Shown piece by piece: positions 43,433-51,968 of a stretch of 64,000 nt of DNA. The notes below the pieces were generated by a model. That model did not search any database. It saw nothing but the letters and a program-made list of their open reading frames with translations, and had not been told where the DNA came from. The stretch lies in assembly GCA_944385105.1 (NCBI GenBank), contig CALWVR010000022.1, positions 1 through 64,000 on the forward strand. Reading direction: 5' to 3'. A program made the translations under genes and the position numbers. The stretch is from an uncultured Clostridia bacterium. GTDB lineage: Bacteria; Bacillota; Clostridia; Oscillospirales; Acutalibacteraceae. How positions within the stretch are numbered: the first letter of the stretch is position 1; each line of letters starts with the position of its first letter.

Positions 43433-45538
43433 TTGAATAATTTAAAAAATGAGCTTTTATGCTTTTTAAACTCACAGAGTTGTGCAGTTTCTAAAAAGGA
43501 AATAGAAAAGAGTTTGAATGTAAGTAATGTTAAAGAGCTTGACAAATCTATAAGTGAACTGGAAGACGAGGCAAAGCTTATTGTAACTAAGAAGGGAAAA
43601 TTAATTCTACCTAAAACAGCTGGCTTTGTTCCTTCAAGGGTAGTTGCGTATAAAAATGGCTTTATATTTGTATCTCCTATTTTTGGTGGAGAAGATATAT
43701 ATATTCCTATTGAAAAGGCTAAAAAGGCTATGCTTCATGATATTGTAATGGTAAATAGGATAAAAGCCGGAAAAAGAGGCCTTAGTGGGGCTGTTGAAAG
43801 GATAGTTAAAGAAGGCAAAAGATTTGTAACGGGACAAATAAAAAGATCAAGAAAAGGAATAGAATTTTGGGCTGACAGTGGATATAAGTGCGCTATTCCT
43901 ATAAAGAAAAATAAATCAAAGGGTGCAAGAGAAGGCAAAAAGGTATTAGTACGACTTTATACGGAAAAAGAAAGTAATAGAATTTTTGGGAAGGTTTTAA
44001 AGATATATGGAGATTCACAGACCGCAATGGTTTGTGTAGATGCAATAATTGATAATGCAGAGATTCCAGTTGAATTTTCAAAAGAATCAATGGACCTTGC
44101 AAAAAGTATTTCTAATTTAGGAATAAGGGAAGAGGACTATAAGGGACGTTTAGACTTAAGGGAAGAGAATATATTTACTATAGACGGTGCAGATGCAAAG
44201 GATCTTGACGATGCTATATCAATAAAAAAAGAAAATAATGATTGGCTGCTTGGTGTTCACATAGCCGACGTTTCGCATTATATTCAAATGAATAGTCCAC
44301 TAGATGTTGAAGCAAGAGAAAGAGGAACTTCTGTGTATTTTGCTGATAGGGTTATCCCAATGCTTCCAAAGGAGATATCAAATGGGATTTGCTCTTTAAA
44401 TTCAGGAGAAGATAGGTTGGCTTTTTCTGCTCTAATAAGAATTGATAAAAAAGGAAATATAAGAAATTTTGAATTTAGAAAAAGTGTTATAAATTCAAAA
44501 GTGAGAGGCGTATACTCTGAAGTAAATGATATTTTAGAGGGAAAAAACGATAGAAGAATAGAAGAAAAGTATGCTCCTGTTAAAGATTCGATCTTTTTAG
44601 CAAAGGAACTTGCAGATATTTTATCAAATAAGGCAAAACATAGAGGCTGTTTGGAGTTAAATACAACCGAGCCGAGGTTTACTTTAGACAAAAATGGCGT
44701 ATGTATTGATGTAAACTTAAGAAGTCAGGGAGCTTCTGAGGAGATTATAGAGCAGTTTATGATAACTGCAAACATAGCAGCAGCAATATATGCAAAGGGA
44801 GCATTAATTCCCTTTATATATAGGGTACATGAACCGCCAGCACCTGAGAAGATAGTTATGTTGGCGCAATTAGTATCAGAGCTTGGACTTAAAGCTAACA
44901 GAATTAGACAGGGAATGAAGTCTAGTGCTGTAGCAAGACTTATAAGGGATGTGAAAGGGACTAAGGTAGATAGAGTTGTATCAAATCAAGTTTTGAGAAC
45001 TATGTCAAAGGCGAGGTATTTTAGTGAACCTCTAGGGCATTTCGGGTTATCCTTGGAAGACTATTGCCATTTTACTTCACCAATAAGAAGATATCCAGAC
45101 ACAACTATTCACAGAATACTAAACGATCTTGTATCTGGAATACCATTAAATGAGATAGAAAATAAATATAAAAATATTGTAAAAGAAGTATCTGAAGAAA
45201 GTACAGAATGTGAGATTAGAGCTATGCGCACTGAAAGGGATGCTGAGAAGTGTTATATGGCTGAGTATATGATGTCACATGTAGGAGAGACGTTTGATGG
45301 AGTTATAAGTGGCGTGGTTAAAACAGGTGTATTTGTTGAATTGAAAAATGGTATAGAGGGATTTATTGGAATAGAGTACTTTGATGGGAACAACTATAAA
45401 TATAATGGAATTACAAGTTTGACTGATGAAAATGCAGGAGTTTCAATTACTGTTGGGGACCCGTTGAGAGTGAAAGTTATAAATGCTGATGTTTCAACAG
45501 GTTTAATAGATTTTATGCCGGGTGAATATTTAAAGTAA
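43433..45538 (+). CDS. rnr: Ribonuclease R
   Basis: RNase R is a processive 3'-5' exoribonuclease that can unwind structured RNA and works with tmRNA in ribosome rescue. The 701-aa protein has an N-terminal helix-turn-helix segment (QSCAVSKKEIEKSLNV), cold-shock domains, and the RNB core with the metal-binding TIDGADAKDLDDAISI. The RNB core also has CHFTSPIRRYPDTTIHR; a C-terminal S1 domain has FDGVISGVVKTGVFVELKNG. The start is TTG 43433 after TGGGGTGG. No smpB or tmRNA follows, unlike the common secG-rnr-smpB-ssrA order. Its ribosome site is G-rich and could pair with the C13 tract. Confidence 0.95.
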   Translation: MNNLKNELLCFLNSQSCAVSKKEIEKSLNVSNVKELDKSISELEDEAKLIVTKKGKLILPKTAGFVPSRVVAYKNGFIFVSPIFGGEDIYIPIEKAKKAMLHDIVMVNRIKAGKRGLSGAVERIVKEGKRFVTGQIKRSRKGIEFWADSGYKCAIPIKKNKSKGAREGKKVLVRLYTEKESNRIFGKVLKIYGDSQTAMVCVDAIIDNAEIPVEFSKESMDLAKSISNLGIREEDYKGRLDLREENIFTIDGADAKDLDDAISIKKENNDWLLGVHIADVSHYIQMNSPLDVEARERGTSVYFADRVIPMLPKEISNGICSLNSGEDRLAFSALIRIDKKGNIRNFEFRKSVINSKVRGVYSEVNDILEGKNDRRIEEKYAPVKDSIFLAKELADILSNKAKHRGCLELNTTEPRFTLDKNGVCIDVNLRSQGASEEIIEQFMITANIAAAIYAKGALIPFIYRVHEPPAPEKIVMLAQLVSELGLKANRIRQGMKSSAVARLIRDVKGTKVDRVVSNQVLRTMSKARYFSEPLGHFGLSLEDYCHFTSPIRRYPDTTIHRILNDLVSGIPLNEIENKYKNIVKEVSEESTECEIRAMRTERDAEKCYMAEYMMSHVGETFDGVISGVVKTGVFVELKNGIEGFIGIEYFDGNNYKYNGITSLTDENAGVSITVGDPLRVKVINADVSTGLIDFMPGEYLK

Positions 45539-45603
45539 TAAATGGTAAATATATAGTCATATAAATACAATAGGTATATATTTATTTGGGGGGAAGGTTT
45601 ATT

Positions 45604-45906
45604 ATGAAGGAAATAATAAATAATATCACTTTAAAATTAGGGTTTGGAGACTTAGTAAAACTCATTGGTAAGAGTTCCCTGGCAGCAGACAAAAGAAATT
45701 ATTATAAGAAAAGTTTAATAATAAATGACTTCAGGAGTACACTTTCCAAACTTGAATGTATTGAGAACTGGTTTGAAGAGGAAGAGGACTCAGACTTAAT
45801 AGAGTCAATAATATATGAAAGAGAAGCACTAAAGGCTAGACATAGGTATATTTTAAAACAGGCAAAAGCAAATCATGTTACGGGTGATTTAATATATAAG
45901 AATTAA
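45604..45906 (+). CDS. DUF2508 (YaaL-like) protein
   Basis: This 100-aa protein is helical and charged: DFRSTLSKLECIENWFEEEEDSDLIESIIYEREALKARHRYILKQAK (positions about 40-90, partly shown). That is the DUF2508 pattern, and the gene lies just before bofA, as yaaL does in Bacillus. The function of YaaL is unknown. ATG 45604 has GGGGGGAAGG upstream; an in-frame ATG at 45586 lies before that site. The gap to bofA is 16 nt, so they are in one operon with nrdR. Confidence 0.82.
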   Translation: MKEIINNITLKLGFGDLVKLIGKSSLAADKRNYYKKSLIINDFRSTLSKLECIENWFEEEEDSDLIESIIYEREALKARHRYILKQAKANHVTGDLIYKN

Positions 45907-45922
45907 AGGGTGAACTTTTGTT

Positions 45923-46183
45923 ATGACTAATTTTATAGTCCCAATAATATTTTTTATTATATTCTTGCTTTTATTTTTAATACAGGTTATAGTAAAGTCA
46001 AAGGCACCATTTAAAAAAACTATTTTTGGTATAATTAAAGGAATATTTGCTTTAGCGCTTGTGAATATATCCGGAATATTTACAGGCGTTACATTACCTG
46101 TTAGTTTATTGTCTTTAGCTATCGCTGCTGTTGGAGGAATACCGGGAGTTACGACTTTATTAATTTTAGATATGGTTTTATAA
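45923..46183 (+). CDS. bofA: Pro-sigmaK processing inhibitor BofA
   Basis: BofA helps hold the membrane protease SpoIVFB inactive in the mother cell, delaying sigma-K activation in late sporulation. The 86-aa protein has two hydrophobic helices at the N-terminus and the diagnostic C-terminal segment [19 protein letters not shown] then [18 protein letters not shown]. It follows the DUF2508 gene and its stop is the start of the nrdR ribosome site. Together with spoIIAA-spoIIAB-sigF it indicates an intact sporulation programme in this genome. Confidence 0.92.
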   Translation: MTNFIVPIIFFIIFLLLFLIQVIVKSKAPFKKTIFGIIKGIFALALVNISGIFTGVTLPVSLLSLAIAAVGGIPGVTTLLILDMVL

Positions 46184-46197
46184 AAGGAGAGATGTTA

Positions 46198-46656
46198 TTG
46201 AAATGTCCATGTTGTGGATTCGAGGAAAGTAAAGTTATAGATTCAAGACCTGCGGATTATGGGGAGAAGATAAGAAGAAGACGAGAATGTCTTAAATGTT
46301 CGTTTAGATTTACTACATATGAGCAAATAGAGACATTGCCAATAGTTGTTGTAAAAAAAGATAAATCTAGAGAGACATTTGATCGTTCTAAGCTAATTAA
46401 TGGGATTCTAAGAGCATGTGAAAAAAGACCAGTGTCCGTTGATGATATAGATAAAATTGTAGACAAGATAGAGGATAGAATTCAATCATCTCTTGATAAA
46501 GAAATTAAATCTAGTATTATAGGCGAATATGTGATGGAATTTTTAAAGGGTTTGGATAAGGTTGCATATGTAAGATTTGCCTCGGTGTATAGGGATTTCT
46601 CAGATGTAGACAATTTTATGGAGGAACTTAAGAAATTGTTAGTAGAAAAAAAGTAA
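46198..46656 (+). CDS. nrdR: Transcriptional repressor NrdR
   Basis: NrdR senses ATP/dATP and represses ribonucleotide reductase genes. The zinc ribbon is [18 protein letters not shown] followed by [12 protein letters not shown], and the ATP-cone follows ([21 protein letters not shown], then IVDKIEDRI). Length is 152 aa, standard. I choose TTG 46198, 7 nt from AAGGAGAG, which also gives the family start MKCP. The in-frame ATG 46192 is only 1 nt from the ribosome site. It ends the DUF2508-bofA-nrdR unit with a strong terminator. Confidence 0.95.
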   Translation: MKCPCCGFEESKVIDSRPADYGEKIRRRRECLKCSFRFTTYEQIETLPIVVVKKDKSRETFDRSKLINGILRACEKRPVSVDDIDKIVDKIEDRIQSSLDKEIKSSIIGEYVMEFLKGLDKVAYVRFASVYRDFSDVDNFMEELKKLLVEKK

Positions 46657-46688
46657 AGAGTACATTTAATTTAAAATGTACTCTTTTT
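46655..46688. terminator. Bidirectional terminator between nrdR and yfhO-like gene
   Basis: AAAGAGTACATTT (46655-46667) pairs with AAATGTACTCTTT (46674-46686), flanked by A and T runs; it serves both converging genes. Confidence 0.85.
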
Positions 46689-49028
46689 AATTTTTTTATT
46701 AATTGTTTGAACTACAATATATAAAATAAATAATAATAGACTCAAAATAGTAATTACTATACCTAGTTTTAGTCCGGGAGTGAAATAGTCAAATCGAATA
46801 GTACTCTTAGTCCCGCCAGGCACAACTACTGACATAAAACCAATATTAGACTTTATAATTTCTACAGGATTGCCGTTAACTTTAGCTGACCAACCATTTT
46901 CAAATGGTATACTAAAAAATACAATTTTATCACTAGAATCCTGAACGTCTATTGTAGCGGAGAATCCTTTGTTATCATAATCGAAATAAGAACAAGATAA
47001 GTCCTTGCGGTTTATACAGTCATTATAATAATCTTGCTTGCTATATTTAAATAAGATAGGATTAGCATGGTTAAGAATAGAATTATACTTTTGTGCATCC
47101 TTTTCGTCAAGAACAATTGCCTTTAATAAAGCAAGATGACGAAGGTTTTCAGGGATAGATTTAAACTCATCGATTGTTATGTAACTATCATATGTAAAAC
47201 CATATGGTATAAAGTATTGATTTTCAAATATGTTAAAGTTATTTTGTAGTCCATAGTATTCAAATCCAGGTATGGAATTCTCATTTAATTGATTAGGGTT
47301 ATCTTTGTAACTAAAGAGCCAACGACAAGAAGTAAGAGCACGAAGACCATATTTTGATATATCTGGACGTGAGGCAACATCTCTTTTAACTCCAATACTA
47401 GGATAAAATTCCATTATAGATCCAGGAACAATTGTATGAAAGGCTTGTATTGTAGGTATATCAAAGAACATAGCTTGATTATCAAGACCATTATATACAT
47501 CACATCGACATGCTTTAGTGTCTGGTAAACATATTTTATCTTTTCCATTTATACAGTGCGGAATAAAGAACTCATGAGTTTTGCCATAATTTGTTTTGCC
47601 AAGGCAAAGGATAAAACAAGATGAAACAATAATTGTAATTGATAAAATGATATTAGTTAATTTTATAAATAATCTAGGATACTTTATATTGTTTATTAAA
47701 AAACTAACCAGAGCAATACTTAAGATTGCAATTGCAACATAAATAAAGAATCTATCTCTATATTGCATTAATCCGAGTGTGAGAGTTTCCTTATTATTAA
47801 CGTTTATTTTTTTAGGAATAATAGCTATTGGAAGAGCAATAATTATAGTTGTAATAAGAGTCCACTTAATTCCAAATTTCCAATCATAATTAGAACCATC
47901 CATTGAAATTATGGTAGCAAGACTCATTATTAAAGTTAGCATGTAGAACCATCTAGTATAGAAGGTCTGATTAAATAATTGAAATGAACTATTTAAAATA
48001 GGGACCATAGCCATAAAGAAAAGGACAAGAAGTATAGACTTAATCCATGATCTTTTTGAAGACTTAATGAATGTAATTACACCAGTCATACCAAAAAGAG
48101 GTAAGTATGCAGCAACAGAGGCCCATTTAGCTTGTGAGTCTGGAGTAAAATTAGCTCTTGCTGGTATATCTGGAGGAAAAAAGAAGCTTTCTATTATATG
48201 TAAGTATCTTTGCTCAAAGGAGTATAATAAAGCGTAGAATCCTGTGGGGAAATTATTAGTTCTTGGGTTTTGTATTGCAGATAGAAATGCGGGAAGAAGT
48301 AAAAATGAACTTAATAAAGTACCTATTATAGACTCAAATGATAGCAGAAGAAATTTTTTTAAAGTAATAATATAGTCTTTCTCTAAAACCTTTATAGTAA
48401 AATAAATTATTATGAATACAACTTGTCCTGCGAAAAAATAATAATTCATACAGCTACTTAAAAAGACACAAAACGCGAATATAAATTTTTTATCTTTATA
48501 CATGAACTCATCTAACGAATATAGAAGCAATGGAAAAACTAAAATGGCCTCATGAAAGTGATTAAAAAATATATTATAGATAGAAAACCCTGAAAAAGTA
48601 TATAGCAAAGCACCTATAACTGCAAAATTTTTATTTTTTACGTACCGTGATAAATACAGGTAAGAAAACAGTGATGCAAAGCCCAATTTTAATATCAAAA
48701 GAGGCGCCATTAAATAAGGTACAACTTTACTGCTAAAAGCTAAGGTTAAATAAAAGAATGGACTTCCTAGCATATAAAATGAATAAGAACCTATAAAATT
48801 TGCACCAAGGTCAGTGTTGAAATTCCAAAATATATTTCCATTTAAAATAGCATCATGGGCCAATTTGTAAAATGGTATCTCCTGTACATTAAAGTCACCA
48901 TAATATAAAAATAACCCCTTATCGTAAATAATGAATGGAATAAAAAATAAAGAAGATATTAATATAGCATATAAAAAAGAAATAAAAGCGAAATTTTGTT
49001 TTAACTTTGTTATAAAAAATGTTTTCAA
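46671..49028 (-). CDS. YfhO family multi-spanning membrane protein
   Basis: This 785-aa protein has many membrane helices (about 12 in the first 450 residues, one at the end) with a large extracytoplasmic domain between. YfhO landmarks are GDFNVQEIPFYKLAHDAI, NTDLGANFIGSYSFY, LYTFSGFSIYNIFFNHFHE, the C-terminal FSIPFENGWSAKVNGNPVEI and DYFTPGLKLG. YfhO in Bacillus and relatives is tied to glycosylation of lipoteichoic acid. The start is TTG 49028 with GAGGT 8 nt upstream. It converges with nrdR. Next to it is an LCP gene, suggesting cell-envelope polymer work. The function here is inferred. Confidence 0.85.
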   Translation of the reverse strand: MKTFFITKLKQNFAFISFLYAILISSLFFIPFIIYDKGLFLYYGDFNVQEIPFYKLAHDAILNGNIFWNFNTDLGANFIGSYSFYMLGSPFFYLTLAFSSKVVPYLMAPLLILKLGFASLFSYLYLSRYVKNKNFAVIGALLYTFSGFSIYNIFFNHFHEAILVFPLLLYSLDEFMYKDKKFIFAFCVFLSSCMNYYFFAGQVVFIIIYFTIKVLEKDYIITLKKFLLLSFESIIGTLLSSFLLLPAFLSAIQNPRTNNFPTGFYALLYSFEQRYLHIIESFFFPPDIPARANFTPDSQAKWASVAAYLPLFGMTGVITFIKSSKRSWIKSILLVLFFMAMVPILNSSFQLFNQTFYTRWFYMLTLIMSLATIISMDGSNYDWKFGIKWTLITTIIIALPIAIIPKKINVNNKETLTLGLMQYRDRFFIYVAIAILSIALVSFLINNIKYPRLFIKLTNIILSITIIVSSCFILCLGKTNYGKTHEFFIPHCINGKDKICLPDTKACRCDVYNGLDNQAMFFDIPTIQAFHTIVPGSIMEFYPSIGVKRDVASRPDISKYGLRALTSCRWLFSYKDNPNQLNENSIPGFEYYGLQNNFNIFENQYFIPYGFTYDSYITIDEFKSIPENLRHLALLKAIVLDEKDAQKYNSILNHANPILFKYSKQDYYNDCINRKDLSCSYFDYDNKGFSATIDVQDSSDKIVFFSIPFENGWSAKVNGNPVEIIKSNIGFMSVVVPGGTKSTIRFDYFTPGLKLGIVITILSLLLFILYIVVQTINKKIKKSTF

Positions 49029-49204
49029 AATTTTAACCTCACTTAATTTACTTAAAGTAATTATACCACAATGATAATTGTTTTTTATACCTTAATTAAT
49101 TTTTACTTATATAAAAATAAAAATATTTATTATTTTTGTTTGCTTATTGTAGAAATATGTTATATAATTCTATTGAATATTTTTTTATAGGGGTGAGATG
49201 GTTA

Positions 49205-50305
49205 ATGTCTTATAAAGATAGACGTAACTCAAAATATGGTGATATATATGATTATGATGATAGTAGCAAAGTGAATAGAAATATACCGAAGAAAAAAAAG
49301 AATCTACGTATAGCTTTATATACTTTATTTATAGTATTTTCTTTAATATTTATGTTTACTGGTGGAGCATTCATATATGCTCATAGTATGCTTGGAAATA
49401 TAAATTATTCGTCAAATGAAGATGATAATTTAGATGCTGAATATATATCAACAGATGAAAGAGATCCAAAGGTCTTAAATGTTGCATTGTTTGGTGTTGA
49501 TAGATATACAGGAGATGGTGAGGCAAAGAGTAGGAGCGATACAATTTTAATACTTTCTCTTGATAGCAGGCGAGAGAAAATTAAGCTACTATCTATTATG
49601 AGAGATACATTTGTGAAAATACCAGGTCATAAAGATAATCGAATAAATGTAGCTATTGCTTTAGGCGGCGAGAAGCTAGCTGTTAAAACTATAGAAAATA
49701 ATTTTGGAGTAAAAATAGATAGATATTGTACCGTTGATTGTGAAAGCTTTAAAGAAATTATAGACATTATGGGTGGAATTGATGTAGAGCTTACAGCAAA
49801 AGAGGCACAACACATAAATAAATTGGGATATGAATTAAATGCTCTTCTTGTAAAAGAAGGAAAGGAAAAATATAATATAACTACAATTCCGGAGAAGGAT
49901 GGAGAACATCATCTAAGTGGTATACAGGCTCTTCACTATGCAAGGAGTAGGAAAGTCCCCACAGCTAACGGCCTTAGCGATGACTTTGCACGTACGTATA
50001 GACAGCGTAAAGTAATATCTTTAGTTATAAATAAAATGAGATCTTGCAATATATCTCAGATATTGGGAATAATTGAAAAGGCAGGTCCATATATTAAGAC
50101 TAATTTTAATAAAAATGAGATAGTATCTCTTGCAAAAAATTCGTTGAAGTATATAAAATATGATATAGAAGAATTAAGAATACCTGATCTTCAGAATGTG
50201 CGAAATGAAAATAAAAATGGTGCTAGCGTTTTGGTGATACCAGATGAAGCTAAAGCTAAGTATGACATTGCAAAATTCATCTATGAAGATTCTGTTCAGA
50301 ATTAA
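49205..50305 (+). CDS. LytR-CpsA-Psr (LCP) family protein
   Basis: LCP enzymes attach secondary wall polymers such as teichoic acids or capsule to peptidoglycan. The 366-aa protein has a short cytoplasmic tail, a membrane helix (ALYTLFIVFSLIFMFTGGAF) and the LCP catalytic domain. Catalytic/binding motifs are SRSDTILILSL, IMRDTFVKIPG, DNRINVAIALGG and the later RQRKVISLVI, with acidic and Arg residues at the expected positions. ATG 49205 is 7 nt from GGGGTGAG; the longer in-frame ATG at 49136 has none. It is next to the YfhO-like gene and before a GLUG-repeat exported protein. Confidence 0.92.
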   Translation: MSYKDRRNSKYGDIYDYDDSSKVNRNIPKKKKNLRIALYTLFIVFSLIFMFTGGAFIYAHSMLGNINYSSNEDDNLDAEYISTDERDPKVLNVALFGVDRYTGDGEAKSRSDTILILSLDSRREKIKLLSIMRDTFVKIPGHKDNRINVAIALGGEKLAVKTIENNFGVKIDRYCTVDCESFKEIIDIMGGIDVELTAKEAQHINKLGYELNALLVKEGKEKYNITTIPEKDGEHHLSGIQALHYARSRKVPTANGLSDDFARTYRQRKVISLVINKMRSCNISQILGIIEKAGPYIKTNFNKNEIVSLAKNSLKYIKYDIEELRIPDLQNVRNENKNGASVLVIPDEAKAKYDIAKFIYEDSVQN

Positions 50306-50544
50306 TCTTAATAATTAACGTTTGTGAAAATATTGGCTTTATTTTTTATATTTTGTTATGTAATAATATGGTGATTTATTTTATTACATGGGAAAAATAA
50401 GACTAAGGTATTTTAATACTTTCACAGCGTTATTTTATTGTAATTATTTTAGTAAATTTAAATTGATAAATTAAAAGAATTTATTAAGTTGTAAATAGTA
50501 TTTAAGAAAAATTGAACTTATTTTTAAAATAGGAGAGTATGAAA

Positions 50545-51366
50545 ATGAAAAAAGTAATATTAACTTTTTTATCGTTTATTATGTATACAGTTTTTATAAT
50601 ACCTAGTTGTTTTGGCTCATATACAGGCAAACCTATTTGTATGTCTAATTTGCATTATACTGAAATTTATAATTCTGAGAACAGTGAGGTTGGAATAGGT
50701 TATAAGTCAAAGTATATTAGACCTATATACGTGTATGATCAAGAGGACCTTGAACATATAAGAGAAAAAGTTAATAAAGGAATTGACAGTTATAGGGGAA
50801 AAATGATAATACTTATGGACAATATACATCTAAAGAATTGGAATGAACCTATAGGGAATAATCAATATAACTTTGAAGGAAGCTTTGAAGGCAGAGGAAA
50901 TACAATTTCTGGGTTTAGAGGAGAACCCCTTTTTGGGTATATAAATAAAGCTGATATAGCTTCTTTAACTGTTGAGGGTAGAATTTTTAATACTAAACTT
51001 AAAGTTAAGACATATTTGTCATTTGATGAAAAGCTGCGACTAACAGCATTGGGTGGAATTGCTAAGGTAGCAGTAAACTCATCGTTCGTATGTTGCGAAA
51101 ATGAATGTATGGTGGCAGGGACAGATTGTGTAGGTGGAATTTGCGGTTCTATATATAACGATGCTAGTTTCTTGCGTTGCACAAATAAAAGTAATTTAAT
51201 GGGTACAAGTGCTGTTGGAGGAATATTTGGAGCTATGTATCAAGTACATGAAGACGTTAGTTATAAAAAAATAACACTATCGTTTTGCCAAAATAATGGA
51301 GAGATAATAGGGAAAAGAAATTGTGGGGGGGTTTATAGGATATATTCAAGGTTTGCGCGATTGTAA
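50545..51366 (+). CDS. GLUG-repeat secreted protein, N-terminal part (frame ends at a G7 tract)
   Basis: Translation begins MKKVILTFLSFIMYTVFIIPSCFG, a signal peptide. A region with RGNTISGFRGEPLFGYINKAD precedes repeating GLUG-type units: DCVGGICGSIYNDAS and AVGGIFGAMY. At the G7 run (51325-51331) the frame turns to VYRIYSRFARL and stops at 51366. With six G instead of seven, translation would pass into CGGFIGYIQGL and join the next ORF. So this ORF appears as a truncated form. ATG 50545 is 7 nt from AGGAGAG; ATG 50539 is too close. GLUG repeats are found on surface or secreted proteins such as adhesins and peptidase relatives. Confidence 0.75.
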   Translation: MKKVILTFLSFIMYTVFIIPSCFGSYTGKPICMSNLHYTEIYNSENSEVGIGYKSKYIRPIYVYDQEDLEHIREKVNKGIDSYRGKMIILMDNIHLKNWNEPIGNNQYNFEGSFEGRGNTISGFRGEPLFGYINKADIASLTVEGRIFNTKLKVKTYLSFDEKLRLTALGGIAKVAVNSSFVCCENECMVAGTDCVGGICGSIYNDASFLRCTNKSNLMGTSAVGGIFGAMYQVHEDVSYKKITLSFCQNNGEIIGKRNCGGVYRIYSRFARL

Positions 51367-51907
51367 AAACTTTCTAACTTTAGAAGAATGTACTAATAAT
51401 AGAAATATAAAAATATCGGAAGATTATGCAGGAGGATTTATTGGACAAGCTGTAGCCCAGGTTAAAGTCTTTAATTGTATAAATGATGGCAAATTAAAAG
51501 GCGTAAACAATATAGGAGGATTTTGTGGACTTTTAAAAGCGGACGGCAGCTTGACAAGCTCTTTAGAAGCAAAAGGCAGTAAAAATTTCGAAGATGTGAG
51601 AGGGGAGAAATTTGTAGGAGGCTTTTTGGGACATGGACATAATATGAAGGTGGTGAAAAGTAAAAATTATGGAAATGTTATTGGAAAAGAGTATGTAGGG
51701 GGCCTATCAGGAAGAGTATATATGCTGTTATTTAGGGGCGTATTGAACCGAGGAAATGTTAGCGGTAATCGTTTTATTGGCGGATTATGTGGCTGCTGCA
51801 GCCAAAACTTTAATTTAGATGGAGGTGAAAATAAAGGACGAGTTTTTGGACATGAGTATGTAGGTGATTTAATTGGTGGAGCCGGTAAAAGTTTTTCACC
51901 TATTTAA
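51323..51907 (+). CDS. GLUG-repeat secreted protein, C-terminal part (out of frame)
   Basis: This continues the same repeat series in another frame: AGGFIGQAVAQVKVFNC, IGGFCGLLKADGS, VGGFLGHGHNMK, VGGLSGRVYM and IGGLCGCCSQNF. Each unit is roughly 25-35 residues ending in a G-G-(F/L)-x-G motif. It has no start signal of its own beyond the overlap with the previous ORF, so it is likely expressed only if the G tract slips, or not at all. It ends with FGHEYVGDLIGGAG. Together with the upstream part it would make one exported protein of about 450 aa. Confidence 0.75.
   Translation: MGGFIGYIQGLRDCKNFLTLEECTNNRNIKISEDYAGGFIGQAVAQVKVFNCINDGKLKGVNNIGGFCGLLKADGSLTSSLEAKGSKNFEDVRGEKFVGGFLGHGHNMKVVKSKNYGNVIGKEYVGGLSGRVYMLLFRGVLNRGNVSGNRFIGGLCGCCSQNFNLDGGENKGRVFGHEYVGDLIGGAGKSFSPI
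51325..51331 (+). repeat. G7 homopolymer at the frame break
   Basis: Seven consecutive G lie exactly at the switch between the two frames of the GLUG gene. Removing one G restores a single frame. Confidence 0.9.
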
Positions 51908-51930
51908 TTAGATAAATTTAAAATCAGAAA

Positions 51931-51968
51931 TTAAAGCTAGCAATAATTTAAATCATTGCTAGCTTTAA
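51931..51968. terminator. Bidirectional terminator between GLUG gene and AGCS gene
   Basis: TTAAAGCTAGCAAT (51931-51944) pairs with ATTGCTAGCTTTAA (51955-51968), a 14-bp stem immediately before the - strand stop codon at 51969. Confidence 0.85.
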
